DNA of 64,000 nucleotides from Siccirubricoccus deserti (GCF_014283215.1 NZ_JACOMF010000009.1:1-64000), one strand, 5' to 3'. Positions 20,515-29,914 are shown, counted from the stretch's first letter. The notes: generated from the letters alone by a model not told the origin. Program-made: numbers and translations.

Positions 20515-20603
20515 CAGGCTGCCGAGAAGGGGAATGCGACCATTTCCGTCAGGCGCGGGATTGAGCCGCGCATCGGGACATCCGGTGAAGCCAGCCGGTT
20601 GGT

Positions 20604-20636
20604 TTGCCGGGTCAAGCCCGGCCATGACGGAGAAGG
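20604..20636 (-). repeat. REP-like dispersed repeat
   Basis: Read on the minus strand this is ACCTTCTCCGTCATGGCCGG followed by GCTTGACCCGGC. Closely related copies occur at 57148-57183 and, more diverged, 50091-50117, always between genes. The core CATGGCCGGGCTTGACCCGGC is partly self-complementary, as in REP elements of alphaproteobacteria. Confidence 0.55.
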
Positions 20637-20713
20637 TCCACCATTGCCGGGCGGGATGACCATGCCCGGTCAGCCTGAACCTGCCCAAACCGCCATCGCA
20701 CAGGAGTCGGCCG

Positions 20714-21391
20714 ATGTCGCTGTTCCATGCCCAGACCATCGCCTGCCCGGCTTGCGGCGCGGCGAAGACCGCGGATGTCTTCTACAGTGTCAACGCCGAC
20801 CGCCGGCCGGACCTGCGGGAGGCGGTGATCGACCGCAGCTTCCAGGCGCAGGTCTGCGACAGCTGCGGGGCGGCGTTCCGCATCGACCCGGAGTTCAACT
20901 ACCTGGATCTGGCGCGCGGCCAGTGGATCGCCGTCCACCCGGTTGGCGGCCTCGGACAATGGGAGGAGGTCCAGGCCGCCGACCGTGCCACCTTCGACAA
21001 ATCCTACGGGTCCGGTGCCTCGGCCGGGGCGCGGGAGATCGGCGCCGGGCTGCGGGTGCGGATCACCTTCGGCTGGGCGGCATTCCGCGAGAAGCTGGTC
21101 GCCGCCGAAGCCGGCCTCGATGATGTCGAGTTGGAACTGCTGAAGGTCGCCATCCTGCGGACCCAGCCCCGCGCGCCGCTGTCGCAGGCGGTGGAGCTGC
21201 GGCTGGTGGATGTGGTGGACGGGCAGCTGGTGCTGTGCTGGCTGGACACCGCCGCCGACAGCGTGGTGGAGACGATGCTGGTGCCGGCCGCCGCCTATGA
21301 TGCGGTCGCCGCCGATGCCGAGGGCTGGGCGGCGCTGCGCCAGGAGATGGCGCAGGGGCCCTTCGTCGACATGCAGCGGCTGATGGTGTGA
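20714..21391 (+). CDS. CpXC-domain protein
   Basis: Encodes 225 residues. Two CxxC pairs near the N-terminus (ACPACGA at about 10-16 and VCDSCGAAF at about 54-62) form a zinc-ribbon-like module, followed by FRIDPEFNYLDLARGQWI, the pattern of the CpXC domain family. The remainder, about residues 100-225, is a beta-rich region with no clear match. No signal peptide. It lies 199 bases after the giant zincin gene in the same direction. CpXC function is unknown; association with the locus is from position only. Confidence 0.8.
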   Translation: MSLFHAQTIACPACGAAKTADVFYSVNADRRPDLREAVIDRSFQAQVCDSCGAAFRIDPEFNYLDLARGQWIAVHPVGGLGQWEEVQAADRATFDKSYGSGASAGAREIGAGLRVRITFGWAAFREKLVAAEAGLDDVELELLKVAILRTQPRAPLSQAVELRLVDVVDGQLVLCWLDTAADSVVETMLVPAAAYDAVAADAEGWAALRQEMAQGPFVDMQRLMV

Positions 21392-21507
21392 TGCCCTGAC
21401 CGGTCCGCCCAGGCCCCGTTGTTCCCGGCGGTGTCGCGGTTGTAGGTCAGCGGCCCGCAGGCGGCGAGACCCGGCAGCAAGGCGAGGTGCAGCAGGGTTC
21501 GGCGCAT
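21295..21507 (-). CDS. Possible small lipoprotein
   Basis: A 70-codon frame starts MRRTLLHLALLPGLAACGPL, which is a good lipoprotein signal with lipobox LAAC, then continues TYNRDTAGNNGAWADRSG. The last 97 bases run antisense to the end of the CpXC gene, and no convincing SD was seen, so the true C-terminus is uncertain. It is either a genuine small envelope protein or a chance frame with a signal-like start. Confidence 0.4.
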   Translation of the reverse strand: MRRTLLHLALLPGLAACGPLTYNRDTAGNNGAWADRSGHHTISRCMSTKGPCAISWRSAAQPSASAATAS

Positions 21508-21632
21508 GGTACCGGGTGCAGCGTGCCGCGCCGCCGGTGGTGACGCGGCGCCCGGTTCAGGCCTGGGGCGGTCTTTCAGGCTGGCTGGAAGCAGCCAGCG
21601 CAAAAATAGGCCCAAATTTAAATAGTTTCGAA

Positions 21633-21669
21633 GAAAAATCTTCAGGCTGGCCGTGTACGGTCAGCCTGG
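21633..21669 (-). terminator. Intrinsic terminator of the queuosine cluster
   Basis: On the minus strand CAGGCTGACC, loop GTACAC, GGCCAGCCTG forms a 10-bp stem with one mismatch, followed by AAGATTTTTC. The stem overlaps the last codons of the transporter gene, and the T-run starts a few bases after its stop codon. Confidence 0.7.
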
Positions 21670-22226
21670 AGGTGCTCCAGCCTTTCGTCGCGCCGCCGCA
21701 GCCAATGCACCAGCGGCAGGGCCAGGACCACCATCCACAGCTTCCCCACCACCTGGCCCGGCAGGAAGTCGAGGCTGCCGAAGGCCAGCCAGAGGAAGGC
21801 GATGCTGTCCACCACCAGCCCGACTACGCCGCTGGCCGCCACCGCCAGCACCAGCCCGCGTCGCTGCAACGGCGTGTAGACCGCCAGATCCGCCGCCTCG
21901 CTCAGCAGGAAGGCGATGGCCGAGGCCAGCACCAGCGCCGGCGGCGCCAGCAGGCCCGAGAGCACCGTGCCGCCGAGCACCGCCGCCGCCGCCCAGCCCA
22001 GCCCGAGCCGCCGCTGCACCAGGTCCCGCAGCACCAGCGCCAGCCCGACCATCAGCACGCCGGAAGGGGCCATCAGCGCCGGCGCGACCGGGATCAGGCA
22101 GGGGCCCTCCGGCACACAGACGGTCCCGACATGCAGGATCAGCCAATTCGCCGCCGGGATGCAGAGGCCGAAGCCGAGCAGGAAGAGCAGGCCCTCGGCC
22201 TGGCGGCGCTTCGCCGGGTCAATCAT
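21642..22226 (-). CDS. VUT/YhhQ-type queuosine-precursor transporter
   Basis: Encodes 194 residues with about six hydrophobic segments ([36 protein letters not shown]; the [20 protein letters not shown] region; [36 protein letters not shown]). RDLVQRR after the third helix and GLVVDSIAF match the VUT (DUF165) family that takes up queuosine precursors such as preQ0/preQ1. The start codon overlaps the queC stop by 8 bases, so it is translated with the queuosine genes. It is probably an inner-membrane precursor importer, which could spare the missing early steps. Confidence 0.85.
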   Translation of the reverse strand: MIDPAKRRQAEGLLFLLGFGLCIPAANWLILHVGTVCVPEGPCLIPVAPALMAPSGVLMVGLALVLRDLVQRRLGLGWAAAAVLGGTVLSGLLAPPALVLASAIAFLLSEAADLAVYTPLQRRGLVLAVAASGVVGLVVDSIAFLWLAFGSLDFLPGQVVGKLWMVVLALPLVHWLRRRDERLEHLQADRTRPA

Positions 22227-22968
22227 GCGCGGTATCCTCTTGTCGGTCGGCCTGCCAGGCCTCCCAGCCGCGGCGGCGGAGGTCGCAGGCGGGGCAATGG
22301 CCGCAGCCGAAGCCCCAGGGGTGCAGCCGGCTGCGGTCGCCCAGGTAGCAGCTATGGGTCTCACTGCGAATGGCCTCGACCAGCGCGGCGCCGCCCAGGC
22401 GCTGCGCCAGCGCCCAGGTCGCCCGCTTGTCCCGCCACATCAACGGGGTGTGCAGCACGAAGCGGCGCGCCATGCCAAGGTTGATCGCCACCTGCAGCGC
22501 CTTCAGCGTGTCGTCGCGGCAATCCGGGTAGCCGGAATAATCCGTCTCGCACATGCCGGCGACCAGATGGCGCAGGCCGCGGCGATAGGCGAGCGCCGCG
22601 GCGAAGGTCAGGAAGATCAGGTTGCGGCCAGGGACAAAGGTGTTGGGCAGGCCATCGGCGCGCAGCGCGATCTCGCTCTCCCGCGTCAGCGCGGTGTCGG
22701 AGAGCTCGCGCAGCGCATCCAGGGCGAGCATGTGGTCGGCCCCGAGGCGCGGCGCCCAGGCCGGGTTCTCCCGGATGAGACGTGTGCGGAAGGCGGCGCG
22801 GCATTCCAGCTCCACCCGGTGGCGCTGGCCGTAGTCGAAGCCGAGGGTCTCGACATGGGCGAAGCGGTCCAGCGCCCAGGCGAGGCAGGTGGCGCTGTCC
22901 TGGCCGCCGCTGAACAGCACCAGCGCATGGGTATCGCCGACCGGCGGCGAGGCTTCGACGCCGGTCAT
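22219..22968 (-). CDS. queC: 7-cyano-7-deazaguanine synthase QueC
   Basis: Encodes 249 residues. The PP-loop [18 protein letters not shown] binds ATP at the N-terminus; [22 protein letters not shown] and [14 protein letters not shown] are QueC signatures; the zinc-binding C-terminus has CYLGD and [15 protein letters not shown]. It makes preQ0 from 7-carboxy-7-deazaguanine with ammonia and ATP. The start overlaps the queG stop by four bases. QueD and QueE, which make its substrate, are not in the window. Confidence 0.97.
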   Translation of the reverse strand: MTGVEASPPVGDTHALVLFSGGQDSATCLAWALDRFAHVETLGFDYGQRHRVELECRAAFRTRLIRENPAWAPRLGADHMLALDALRELSDTALTRESEIALRADGLPNTFVPGRNLIFLTFAAALAYRRGLRHLVAGMCETDYSGYPDCRDDTLKALQVAINLGMARRFVLHTPLMWRDKRATWALAQRLGGAALVEAIRSETHSCYLGDRSRLHPWGFGCGHCPACDLRRRGWEAWQADRQEDTAHD

Positions 22969-23990
22969 GCGGCGAGCCTTGCGCTGGCCCAGCGCGCCGC
23001 CTCGGCCACCACCGGGTCGGGGTCGTGGGTCAGCGCCTCCGCCGTCTCCCGCAGCGCCGGCGTGGCGCTGTTGCCGATGGCGATCAGCACGTTGCGGATG
23101 AAGCGGTCGCGGCCGATGCGCTTGATCGGGCTGCCGCTGAACAGGGCGCGGAAGCCGGCATCATCCAGCCGGGCGAACTCTTCCAGCTTCGGCGCGGTCA
23201 GCGCGGCGCGCGGGGCGAAGGCCGGTTCGCTGTGCGCCCGGGCGAAGCGGTTCCAGGGGCAGACCGCCAGGCAATCGTCGCAGCCATAGATGCGATTGCC
23301 CATCGGGGCGCGGAATTCCTCGGGGATCGGCCCCCGGTGCTCGATGGTCAGGTAGCTGATGCAGCGCCTTGCATCCAGCCGGTAGGGCGCCGGGAAGGCA
23401 TCGGTTGGGCAGGCCGAAAGGCAGGCGCGGCAGGAGCCGCAATGGTCGGTCCCCGGCGGGTCGGGCGGCAGGGCGAGGGTGGTGTAGATCTCGCCGAGGA
23501 ACAGCCAGGACCCATGCCGGCGCGAGACCAGGTTGGTGTGCTTGCCCTGCCAGCCGAGCCCCGCCTGCTGCGCCAGCGGCTTCTCCATCACCGGCGCGGT
23601 GTCGACGAACACCTTGATGAGTTGCTCCGGCCAGCGCTGCACCATCCAGCGGCCGAGCGCCTTCAGCCGGGATTTCAGCACATCATGGTAGTCGCGGTTG
23701 CGGGCGTAGACGCTGATGCTGGCGCGGTCGCGCTGCCTGAGCGTCGCCAGCGGGTCTTCCTCCGGTGCATAATTCAGCCCAAGGGCGATGACGCTGACCG
23801 CCTCCGGCCACAGCGCCCGGGGGTGGGCGCGCTGCGCGGCGCGATCCGCCATCCACCCCATGCCGCCATGCATCTCCTCCGCCAGGAAGCGGTCGAGCCG
23901 CGCGCGCGCCTCCGCCGGCAGGGTGGCGGCGGTGAAGCCTATGGCGGTGAAGCCAAGGCGTTCGGCCTCGGTGCGGATCGCATCGCGCAT
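22965..23990 (-). CDS. queG: Epoxyqueuosine reductase QueG
   Basis: Encodes 341 residues. [20 protein letters not shown] is the conserved cobalamin-binding region; [16 protein letters not shown] and [12 protein letters not shown] ligate two [4Fe-4S] clusters; a HEAT-like tail ends the protein. It is a cytoplasmic cobalamin-dependent enzyme that reduces epoxyqueuosine to queuosine in tRNA, the final step. The start [14 protein letters not shown] was chosen by family alignment; upstream in-frame sequence is antisense to the preceding small gene. A cobalamin-riboswitch-like sequence occurs elsewhere in the window. Confidence 0.96.
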   Translation of the reverse strand: MRDAIRTEAERLGFTAIGFTAATLPAEARARLDRFLAEEMHGGMGWMADRAAQRAHPRALWPEAVSVIALGLNYAPEEDPLATLRQRDRASISVYARNRDYHDVLKSRLKALGRWMVQRWPEQLIKVFVDTAPVMEKPLAQQAGLGWQGKHTNLVSRRHGSWLFLGEIYTTLALPPDPPGTDHCGSCRACLSACPTDAFPAPYRLDARRCISYLTIEHRGPIPEEFRAPMGNRIYGCDDCLAVCPWNRFARAHSEPAFAPRAALTAPKLEEFARLDDAGFRALFSGSPIKRIGRDRFIRNVLIAIGNSATPALRETAEALTHDPDPVVAEAARWASARLAA

Positions 23991-23994
23991 CAGC

Positions 23995-24333
23995 TCACTC
24001 CGCGGCGAGCGCCCGCTCCACCGCCGCGGGCTCGCGCGCGATGACGCGGAACAGCGACCGCGCCGCGGTATCCGGCCTTGTGCGGCCCTGCTCCCGGTTG
24101 CGCAGCGCGGCGACGACGGCCGGGGCGCCATGCATCAGGCATGCGGTGGCGCGCCTGGCGTCGATCATGCGCATGTGGCGGCGGGCGAGGGCGTGGGTCG
24201 CCGAGATGGTCCGGGTCAGCGGCGCGGTCGCCTCAAGCCGGTAGCTTTCGGGTAGACAGGAGGGGACGCGGTCGATGTCCCGGACCGGCCCCGGTCGTCC
24301 GAAGTTCTGCCACAACGACGCGTTCGCGGACAT
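23995..24333 (-). CDS. Hypothetical protein within the queuosine cluster
   Basis: Encodes 112 residues, starting [20 protein letters not shown]. It ends four bases before queG and begins four bases after the stop of a 58-codon gene, so it is part of the same transcript. It is basic and helical, with an [17 protein letters not shown] stretch, and has no signal peptide. No family was recognised. The tight packing between queF and queG supports a real gene, but a link to queuosine is not shown. Confidence 0.6.
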   Translation of the reverse strand: MSANASLWQNFGRPGPVRDIDRVPSCLPESYRLEATAPLTRTISATHALARRHMRMIDARRATACLMHGAPAVVAALRNREQGRTRPDTAARSLFRVIAREPAAVERALAAE

Positions 24334-24337
24334 GCGC

Positions 24338-24514
24338 CTACTCCATCACCGGCCTTGCCAGATGCCGCAGCCCGGCGAGCCCGAGGCTGTTCGGTCCAAG
24401 CCCCGCGTCGGCCTGGACATGCGCCCGCCGCAGCAGCACCCGGTCGCCGGTCCACTCCGGCATCGCCATCAGGCGCAACCGGCCGGCCGGGGTGTCGATG
24501 GCGATCGTCACCAT
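24338..24514 (-). CDS. Small hypothetical protein within the queuosine cluster
   Basis: Encodes 58 residues (MVTIAIDTPAGRLRLMAMPE at the start, ARPVME at the end). It is preceded by a strong ribosome-binding site, GGGAGGTGA, about 10 bases before the ATG, and stops four bases before the next gene. A 23-codon frame at 24508-24579 (MPLRWTVEDIRFGLVREV) overlaps its start and could be a translated leader. No family was recognised. Confidence 0.5.
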   Translation of the reverse strand: MVTIAIDTPAGRLRLMAMPEWTGDRVLLRRAHVQADAGLGPNSLGLAGLRHLARPVME

Positions 24515-24608
24515 GGGGTGGTCGTCACCTCCCGAACGAGGCCGAAGCGGATATCCTCGACGGTCCAGCGGAGCGGCATGGGGTAACTACGCTTTCAGCG
24601 CAGGAGCT

Positions 24609-25079
24609 TCAACCTCGCCCCCGATACGGTGGCACCCCCTGATCCGGCACCCAGACCCCCTCCGGCACCGGCCCGGTGGCGTAGAACACGTCGATCGGCA
24701 TGCCGCCGCGCGGATACCAGTATCCCCCGATCCGTAGCCAAACCGGGGCAATCTCCGCCACCAACCGGCGGGCGATCGCCACGGTGCAGGCCTCGTGGAA
24801 GGCCCCGTGGTTGCGGAAGGCGCTGAGGTAGAGCTTCAGCGACTTGCTCTCCACCAGCCAGTCGCCGGGGATGTAGTCGATCACCAGATGGGCGAAATCC
24901 GGCTGGCCGGTCAGCGGGCAGAGCGAGGTGAACTCCGGCGCCGCGAAGCGCACCAGGTAGCGCTCCCCCGGATGCGGGTTCGGCACGCGTTCCAGCCGTG
25001 CCGCCTCGGGGCTTTCCGGCAGGCCGGCGAGGCGGCCGAGCAGGGTCAGGCCGCTGGTGTCGGTGGTGGCATCGGTCAT
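24609..25079 (-). CDS. queF: NADPH-dependent 7-cyano-7-deazaguanine reductase QueF
   Basis: Encodes 156 residues, the unimodular QueF length. [16 protein letters not shown] carries the nucleophilic Cys and the catalytic Asp, [20 protein letters not shown] is the QueF family signature for NADPH/substrate binding. It reduces the nitrile of preQ0 to preQ1. Its ATG overlaps the tgt stop codon (ATGA), indicating translational coupling. Confidence 0.97.
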   Translation of the reverse strand: MTDATTDTSGLTLLGRLAGLPESPEAARLERVPNPHPGERYLVRFAAPEFTSLCPLTGQPDFAHLVIDYIPGDWLVESKSLKLYLSAFRNHGAFHEACTVAIARRLVAEIAPVWLRIGGYWYPRGGMPIDVFYATGPVPEGVWVPDQGVPPYRGRG

Positions 25080-26260
25080 CGCAGCGCCTCCCGATCCTCG
25101 GCCAGCTCGGCGACGGCGGCCTCCTCCGGCGGGGCTTCCTGGGGCGCGCCGTCACCCGCGGCCCAGCCGGCTTCCACCGCCGCCGCATGCGCCTCCAGCC
25201 GGCCTTCGAGGATGGCGCCGCGCAGCCCGCGCATCAGATCCTGGAAATAGGCGATGTTGTGCCAGGTCAGCAGCATCGGCCCGAGCATCTCCTCGGCCTT
25301 GATCAGATGGTGCAGATAGGCGCGGGAATGCCGGGTGCAGGCCGGGCAGCCGCAGCCCGGGTCGAGCGGCCTTGCATCATCGGCGTGGCGGGCGTTGCGC
25401 AGGTTGAGCACGCCGCGGCTGGTATAGGCCCGGCCGGTGCGGCCGCTGCGGGTCGGGATGACGCAGTCGAACATGTCGATGCCGCGCCTGACCGCGCCGA
25501 CCAGATCGGCCGGCGTCCCCACCCCCATCAGGTAGCGCGGCGCCGCCTGCGTCAGCAGCGGCACGGTCACGTCCAGCACGTCGAACATCGCCGCCTGGCC
25601 CTCGCCCACCGCCAGGCCGCCGACCGCATAGCCCTCGAAGCCGATGCCGGTCAGCGCCGCCACGCTCTCCGCCCGCAGCGCCGGGTAGGTGCTGCCCTGG
25701 ACGATGCCGAACAACCCATGCCCGGGCCGGGCGACGAAGGCCTCCCGGCAGCGCTTCGCCCAGCGCATGGACAGCCGCATGGATTGCGCGGCCTGCTCCT
25801 CCGTTGCCGGAAAGGGGGTGCATTCATCGAGGCACATGGTGACGTCGGCACCCAGCAGCCGCTGGATCTCGACGCTCCGTTCCGGCGTCAGCCGGTGCCT
25901 GGAGCCATCGAGATGGCTGCGAAAGGTGACGCCATCCTCGTCCATGCTGCGCAGTTCCGACAGGCTCATCACCTGGAAGCCGCCGCTGTCGGTCAGGATC
26001 GGCCCGTGCCAGTCCATCATCCGGTGCAGCCCGCCGAGCCGCGCCACCCGTTCCGCCCCCGGCCGGAGCATGAGATGATAGGTGTTGCCGAGCACCATGC
26101 GGGCGCCGGTGGCGCGCACCGCGTCGGCGGTCATCGCCTTCACCGTGCCGGCGGTCCCGACCGGCATGAACACCGGCGTCTCCACCGTACCATGGGCGGT
26201 GTGCAGCACCCCGGCGCGGGCGGCGCCGTCCTGGGCCGTGCGGGTCCAGTGCAGAGTCAC
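25076..26260 (-). CDS. tgt: tRNA-guanine transglycosylase
   Basis: Encodes 394 residues from a GTG start that overlaps the queA stop (GTGA). [10 protein letters not shown] carries the base-catalyst Asp, [13 protein letters not shown] the nucleophile Asp, and [20 protein letters not shown] the zinc site. It exchanges guanine 34 of GUN-anticodon tRNAs for preQ1. The C-terminus has an extra Ala/Glu-rich tail of about 25 residues past the normal end. Confidence 0.97.
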   Translation of the reverse strand: MTLHWTRTAQDGAARAGVLHTAHGTVETPVFMPVGTAGTVKAMTADAVRATGARMVLGNTYHLMLRPGAERVARLGGLHRMMDWHGPILTDSGGFQVMSLSELRSMDEDGVTFRSHLDGSRHRLTPERSVEIQRLLGADVTMCLDECTPFPATEEQAAQSMRLSMRWAKRCREAFVARPGHGLFGIVQGSTYPALRAESVAALTGIGFEGYAVGGLAVGEGQAAMFDVLDVTVPLLTQAAPRYLMGVGTPADLVGAVRRGIDMFDCVIPTRSGRTGRAYTSRGVLNLRNARHADDARPLDPGCGCPACTRHSRAYLHHLIKAEEMLGPMLLTWHNIAYFQDLMRGLRGAILEGRLEAHAAAVEAGWAAGDGAPQEAPPEEAAVAELAEDREALR

Positions 26261-27342
26261 GGCTGCGCCTCCCGGAACAGCAGGCTGGCATCGCCGTAGC
26301 TGTAGAAGCGGTAGCCCTGCTCGACCGCATGGGCATAGGCGGCGCGCATCCGCGCCACCCCGGCGAAGGCCGAGACCAGCATGAACAGGGTGCTCCGCGG
26401 CAGGTGGAAATTGGTGAGCAGCATGTCGGCGGTACGGAAGCGGTGGCCCGGCAGCAGGAAGAGGTCGGTCAGCCCCCGGAAGGGGGCGATGCCGCCATCC
26501 GGCGCCGCCGCCGTCTCCAGCAGCCGCAGCGCGGTGGTGCCGATGGCGATGATCCTGCCGCCGGCGGCGCGGGCGGCGTTGATGCTGGCCGCCGCCTCCG
26601 GCGTCACCTCGCCCCATTCGGCGTGCAGGCGATGGGCGCGGGGGTCTTCGGCGCGCAGGGGCAGGAAGGTGCCGGCGCCGACATGCAAGGTCACCGTCGC
26701 CTGGCGCACCCCGCGGGCCTCCAGCGCCGCGGCCAGGGCCGGGGTGAAGTGCAGGCTGGCGGTGGGGGCGGCGACGGCGCCGGGACGGCGGGCGAACAGG
26801 GTCTGGTAGTCGCTGCGGTCCTCCGGCCGGGGACCATCGGGGCGGGCGATATAGGGCGGCAGCGGCACCTCCCCCGCCTGTTCCAGGGCACGGGCCAGCA
26901 TCGCCGGATCGGCCCCGAAATCGAGCCGCACCGTGCCGCCCTCGCCGCGTTCGATCACCTTGGCGGCGCAGTCCGGGGCGCCTTCGATGGTGACGATATC
27001 GCCGGGGCGGAGGCGGCGGGCGTTGCGCACCAGCGCCTCCCACACCCCGCCATCCTCGGCGCGATTGAGCAGGATCTCCACCATGGCGTCGCCGCGCCGG
27101 CCGCGGAGCCGGGCGGGGATCACCTTCGTGTCGTTCACCACCATGACGTCGCCAGGGCCGAGCAGCGCCGGCAGATCGCGCACGCCGAGATCCTCCAGTC
27201 TGCCCTGGTGGACCGCCAGCAGCCGGGCGGCATCACGCGGGCGGGCGGGGGATTGGGCGATCAGCCGCTCGGGCAGGGCGAAGTCGAAATCCGCCGTGCG
27301 CAGCGGCGCCGGGGGGCGCGCAGGGGCGATGGCATCGGGCAC
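26257..27342 (-). CDS. queA: S-adenosylmethionine:tRNA ribosyltransferase-isomerase QueA
   Basis: Encodes about 361 residues. [50 protein letters not shown] and [16 protein letters not shown] are QueA hallmarks. It transfers the ribosyl part of SAM to preQ1-tRNA to give epoxyqueuosine-tRNA. No ATG lies near the conserved start. The GTG at 27342 ([11 protein letters not shown]) gives the best length, but it lacks a clear SD. The frame is open upstream to 27495, so the start remains uncertain. First gene of the cluster. Confidence 0.94.
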   Translation of the reverse strand: MPDAIAPARPPAPLRTADFDFALPERLIAQSPARPRDAARLLAVHQGRLEDLGVRDLPALLGPGDVMVVNDTKVIPARLRGRRGDAMVEILLNRAEDGGVWEALVRNARRLRPGDIVTIEGAPDCAAKVIERGEGGTVRLDFGADPAMLARALEQAGEVPLPPYIARPDGPRPEDRSDYQTLFARRPGAVAAPTASLHFTPALAAALEARGVRQATVTLHVGAGTFLPLRAEDPRAHRLHAEWGEVTPEAAASINAARAAGGRIIAIGTTALRLLETAAAPDGGIAPFRGLTDLFLLPGHRFRTADMLLTNFHLPRSTLFMLVSAFAGVARMRAAYAHAVEQGYRFYSYGDASLLFREAQP

Positions 27343-27527
27343 GGCGGGGCGGTAGCGCGGCGGCCAGGGGATGGCAACCGGATTGGGTCGTGAGTCCTTG
27401 ATTTTCCGGGCCGTTTCGCCATGGGGCCGGGTGCCTGACAGGTGGCGCTCCCTGGTGGATTGGCGTTCAGGCAGGAACGCACTCCGCCGTAGCATCGCCT
27501 CCGCCGGACCAAGCCGGAGTTCGGCCG

Positions 27528-27740
27528 ATGACGGAGTTCATCATTGTTGTTACCGTCATTTCCATCATGACCGGGGCATGGGCTCCGGCCTCGCGGCAGC
27601 CCTACCTGGGCCGAAGCTTTGGCAGCGCCGCAGCCTGCGAGGCTGCCGCAGGCGCGCTGCGGCCGCTGCCCGGGACGCAGCTGGTGTGCCTGCCGAGGGA
27701 TGCACCAAAGCTGTTCGAGCCGCCGCAGGCCCAGCACTGA
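27528..27740 (+). CDS. Small exported hypothetical protein
   Basis: Encodes 70 residues with a hydrophobic N-terminus ([20 protein letters not shown]) that may be a signal or anchor. The mature part has two cysteines ([15 protein letters not shown] and LVCLPRDAP), a pattern seen in many small periplasmic proteins of Acetobacteraceae and Rhizobiales. An SD (GGAG) lies 9 bases upstream. Divergent from queA. No function is known. Confidence 0.6.
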   Translation: MTEFIIVVTVISIMTGAWAPASRQPYLGRSFGSAAACEAAAGALRPLPGTQLVCLPRDAPKLFEPPQAQH

Positions 27741-27775
27741 TCAGGTGGATTCCGCTTTGAGCAAGCCGCTACCAC

Positions 27776-28771
27776 CTATGCCAGCGCCTGCGCCATCGCC
27801 AGCACCATCCGCGCCACCCGCGCCCGCAGCAACGCGCCATAGCTGGTGCTGCCGCTGATCCTCCGCCCCATCCGCAGCAGGGAGCCGGTGCCGCTGCCGT
27901 TCAGCGTGGCCGCATCGCTGGCGAGAGGCAGGTAGCCGCCGGTCTTCGCATGGGCCAACAGGGCGGCGCAGGGCACCACCATCCCGCTCGCCTGGAACAG
28001 CCGGTCCCAGTCCAAGGTGCTGCTGGCGGTGCAGGCGGCGTCCGGGGACAGCCCGGCCCAGCGGGCGCGGTACTCCGCTACCACCGGCTGCGTCCCGGCA
28101 TAGGTCTGGATGAACTCGACCAGCGGCCGGTAGCCGGCTCGCCAGGTGGTCTGGATCAGCCCGCGGCCACGGAATTTGAAGAAGTCCGCCTCCAGCACAT
28201 AGCCGGTCACCGCCGGATCGGCCGTAGTGGGAAATCGGTCCTGTGGGTAGGCCACGCTGTCCCAGACCGGATCCGTGGTCCCGGCCAGCTTCGCCCCGAG
28301 CGGCTTCCCGCCATGCGCCCGGTTGAACGCCGGGTCACGGAACAAACGACCAGCCGAAAGCCCGAGCGGGCCAGTGTTGTAGGATGCCTTGTCGAAGCCG
28401 TGGCCGGAGGCGTCGGTGATGCGGAAGGCATCGAAGAGATAGGCGATCCCCGGATGCTCCCTATGGCCGAAGCGCTCCGAGCCCGGTTGGAAGCTGCCGC
28501 CGGTCTCGTTGATGAAGATCGCGGTGTAGCCCAGCACCTCCAGCAGGCTGGCGGGGCGGAGCGCGAGGAAGGCGTCCCAGGCCAGGGCGAAGCCGGCGGC
28601 GCCCTTCGGCGGGATCCGCTTCGCCTTCCACTCCTCCCGCCCGGCGACCCTGGCGTTGAACCAGCTGGGGAAATCCTGGCCAAGCCGCTGCCGAAAGAAG
28701 TCCTGCAAGGCGGCGCCCCGGCTGAAGCGGAGATCCTTGGCTGCGTCGATGAATCCGGCCGGGATGTCCAT
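27776..28771 (-). CDS. GH19 chitinase/lysozyme-like protein
   Basis: Encodes 331 residues from ATG 28771 (AGGAGG 8 bases upstream). FINETGGSFQPGSERFG contains a candidate catalytic Glu and FKFRGRGLIQTTWRAGYRPL matches the RGxxQLTxxxNY region of GH19 enzymes. The similarity to GH19 is limited to these blocks and the second is WR-modified, so activity is not certain. There is no signal peptide, which is unusual for a cell-wall hydrolase unless it is secreted otherwise or phage-derived. Confidence 0.65.
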   Translation of the reverse strand: MDIPAGFIDAAKDLRFSRGAALQDFFRQRLGQDFPSWFNARVAGREEWKAKRIPPKGAAGFALAWDAFLALRPASLLEVLGYTAIFINETGGSFQPGSERFGHREHPGIAYLFDAFRITDASGHGFDKASYNTGPLGLSAGRLFRDPAFNRAHGGKPLGAKLAGTTDPVWDSVAYPQDRFPTTADPAVTGYVLEADFFKFRGRGLIQTTWRAGYRPLVEFIQTYAGTQPVVAEYRARWAGLSPDAACTASSTLDWDRLFQASGMVVPCAALLAHAKTGGYLPLASDAATLNGSGTGSLLRMGRRISGSTSYGALLRARVARMVLAMAQALA

Positions 28772-28903
28772 GCGCTGGTCCTCCTGCACACGGAACGTAA
28801 CGAAAACGATTTGGCTTGGTCAAGGAAATAATTCCTGATCCGCGCAGCTTGCGCACCGCCGGCAAAACCCGCCTTCTGCGCCGGTCATCCGGGATTCCGC
28901 CGC

Positions 28904-29914
28904 ATGCGCCTCCTGCCCCTGTTGCTGCTGCTCGCCCTTCACCTCCCTGCCGCGGCCGAGCCGCTGCACTTCGTCGCCTTCGGCGACATGCCCTATTGCC
29001 GCGACGCCACGCCGGACGGCTGCGCCACGGCGGTCGCCCGGGTGGAACGGCTGATGGCGACCATCAACGCCCGGCGCCCGGCCTTCTCCATCTTCCTCGG
29101 CGACACCAAGGGCGGCGGCGAGGCCTGCACCGATGCCATCCTGCTGCGGGCGCTCGACTGGATGGCGCTGGCCGCCCACCCGCTGGTCTACACCCCGGGT
29201 GACAATGAATGGACCGATTGCTGGCAGCGCCGCGCCGGCGGCTTCGACCCGCAGGGCCGCCTGGCCCTACTGCGGCAGCGCTTCTTCGCCAACCGCCCCC
29301 ATCTCGGCGCCGGACGCATGGCGGTGGAGCGCCAGGACAGCCTGCCGGAGAATGCCCGCTGGGTGGCGGATGGCGTGGTGCTGCTGACCCTGCACATCCC
29401 CGGCAGCAACAACAACCGCCCGACCCTGCCGGGCGAGCGCCCGGCGATCACCCCGCCGGAGGGCGCCGAGGCCGAATGGCAGGTCCGCGACGCCGCCAAC
29501 CAGGCATGGCTGGCCGAGGGCTTCGCCAAGGCCGCGCGCATCGGCGCCCGCGGCGTGGTGGTGGCGATCCAGGCGGATATCTTCTTCGCCCAGGTCTGCG
29601 GCGGCGGCTACGACAGCGGCTATGCCGCCATCCGCGCCGCGCTTGCGACCGCCGCCGCCGGCTTCGGCCGGCCGGTGCTGTTGCTGACCGGCGACAGCCA
29701 TGTCTTCGTCCGCCACCGGCCGATCGCCACGGCGCCCAACCTCACCCGGGTGATGGTCCCCGGCGACCGCGACAGCCAGGCCCTGGTCATCGGCTTCGAC
29801 CCCGGCGGACCGCAGCCGCTACGGCTGGAGGTGATCGGCGAGGCGGGCAACCCCGGCGAGCGTCCGCCCTGTGCCGGCTACGCCCCGCTGATGGACTCCA
29901 CCCGGTCGGGGTAG
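28904..29914 (+). CDS. Exported calcineurin-like metallophosphatase
   Basis: Encodes 336 residues. The signal peptide MRLLPLLLLLALHLPAAAEP is followed by HFVAFGDMPYC (metal-binding GD), SIFLGDTKGGG, YTPGDNEWTDCW (GDNE where the family has GNHE) and LLTGDSHVFVRH with the late His. These give the metallophosphatase order. Four to six cysteines suggest disulfides in the periplasm. Substrate unknown. The 3' end overlaps the convergent DUF427 gene by 37 bases. Confidence 0.85.
   Translation: MRLLPLLLLLALHLPAAAEPLHFVAFGDMPYCRDATPDGCATAVARVERLMATINARRPAFSIFLGDTKGGGEACTDAILLRALDWMALAAHPLVYTPGDNEWTDCWQRRAGGFDPQGRLALLRQRFFANRPHLGAGRMAVERQDSLPENARWVADGVVLLTLHIPGSNNNRPTLPGERPAITPPEGAEAEWQVRDAANQAWLAEGFAKAARIGARGVVVAIQADIFFAQVCGGGYDSGYAAIRAALATAAAGFGRPVLLLTGDSHVFVRHRPIATAPNLTRVMVPGDRDSQALVIGFDPGGPQPLRLEVIGEAGNPGERPPCAGYAPLMDSTRSG

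Noticed and set aside
15331-20739. An 1802-codon open frame antisense to the giant zincin gene
   Set aside because: It mirrors the GC-rich repeats on the other strand and is rich in Arg/Gly/His/Leu with no motif. The plus frame has an SD and the HExxH domain, so the antisense frame is a composition artefact.
27343-27527. A preQ1 riboswitch upstream of queA
   Set aside because: The expected short C-rich loop and A-rich tail (CTAGCTACACCC ... AAAAAACTA) were not found on the minus strand.
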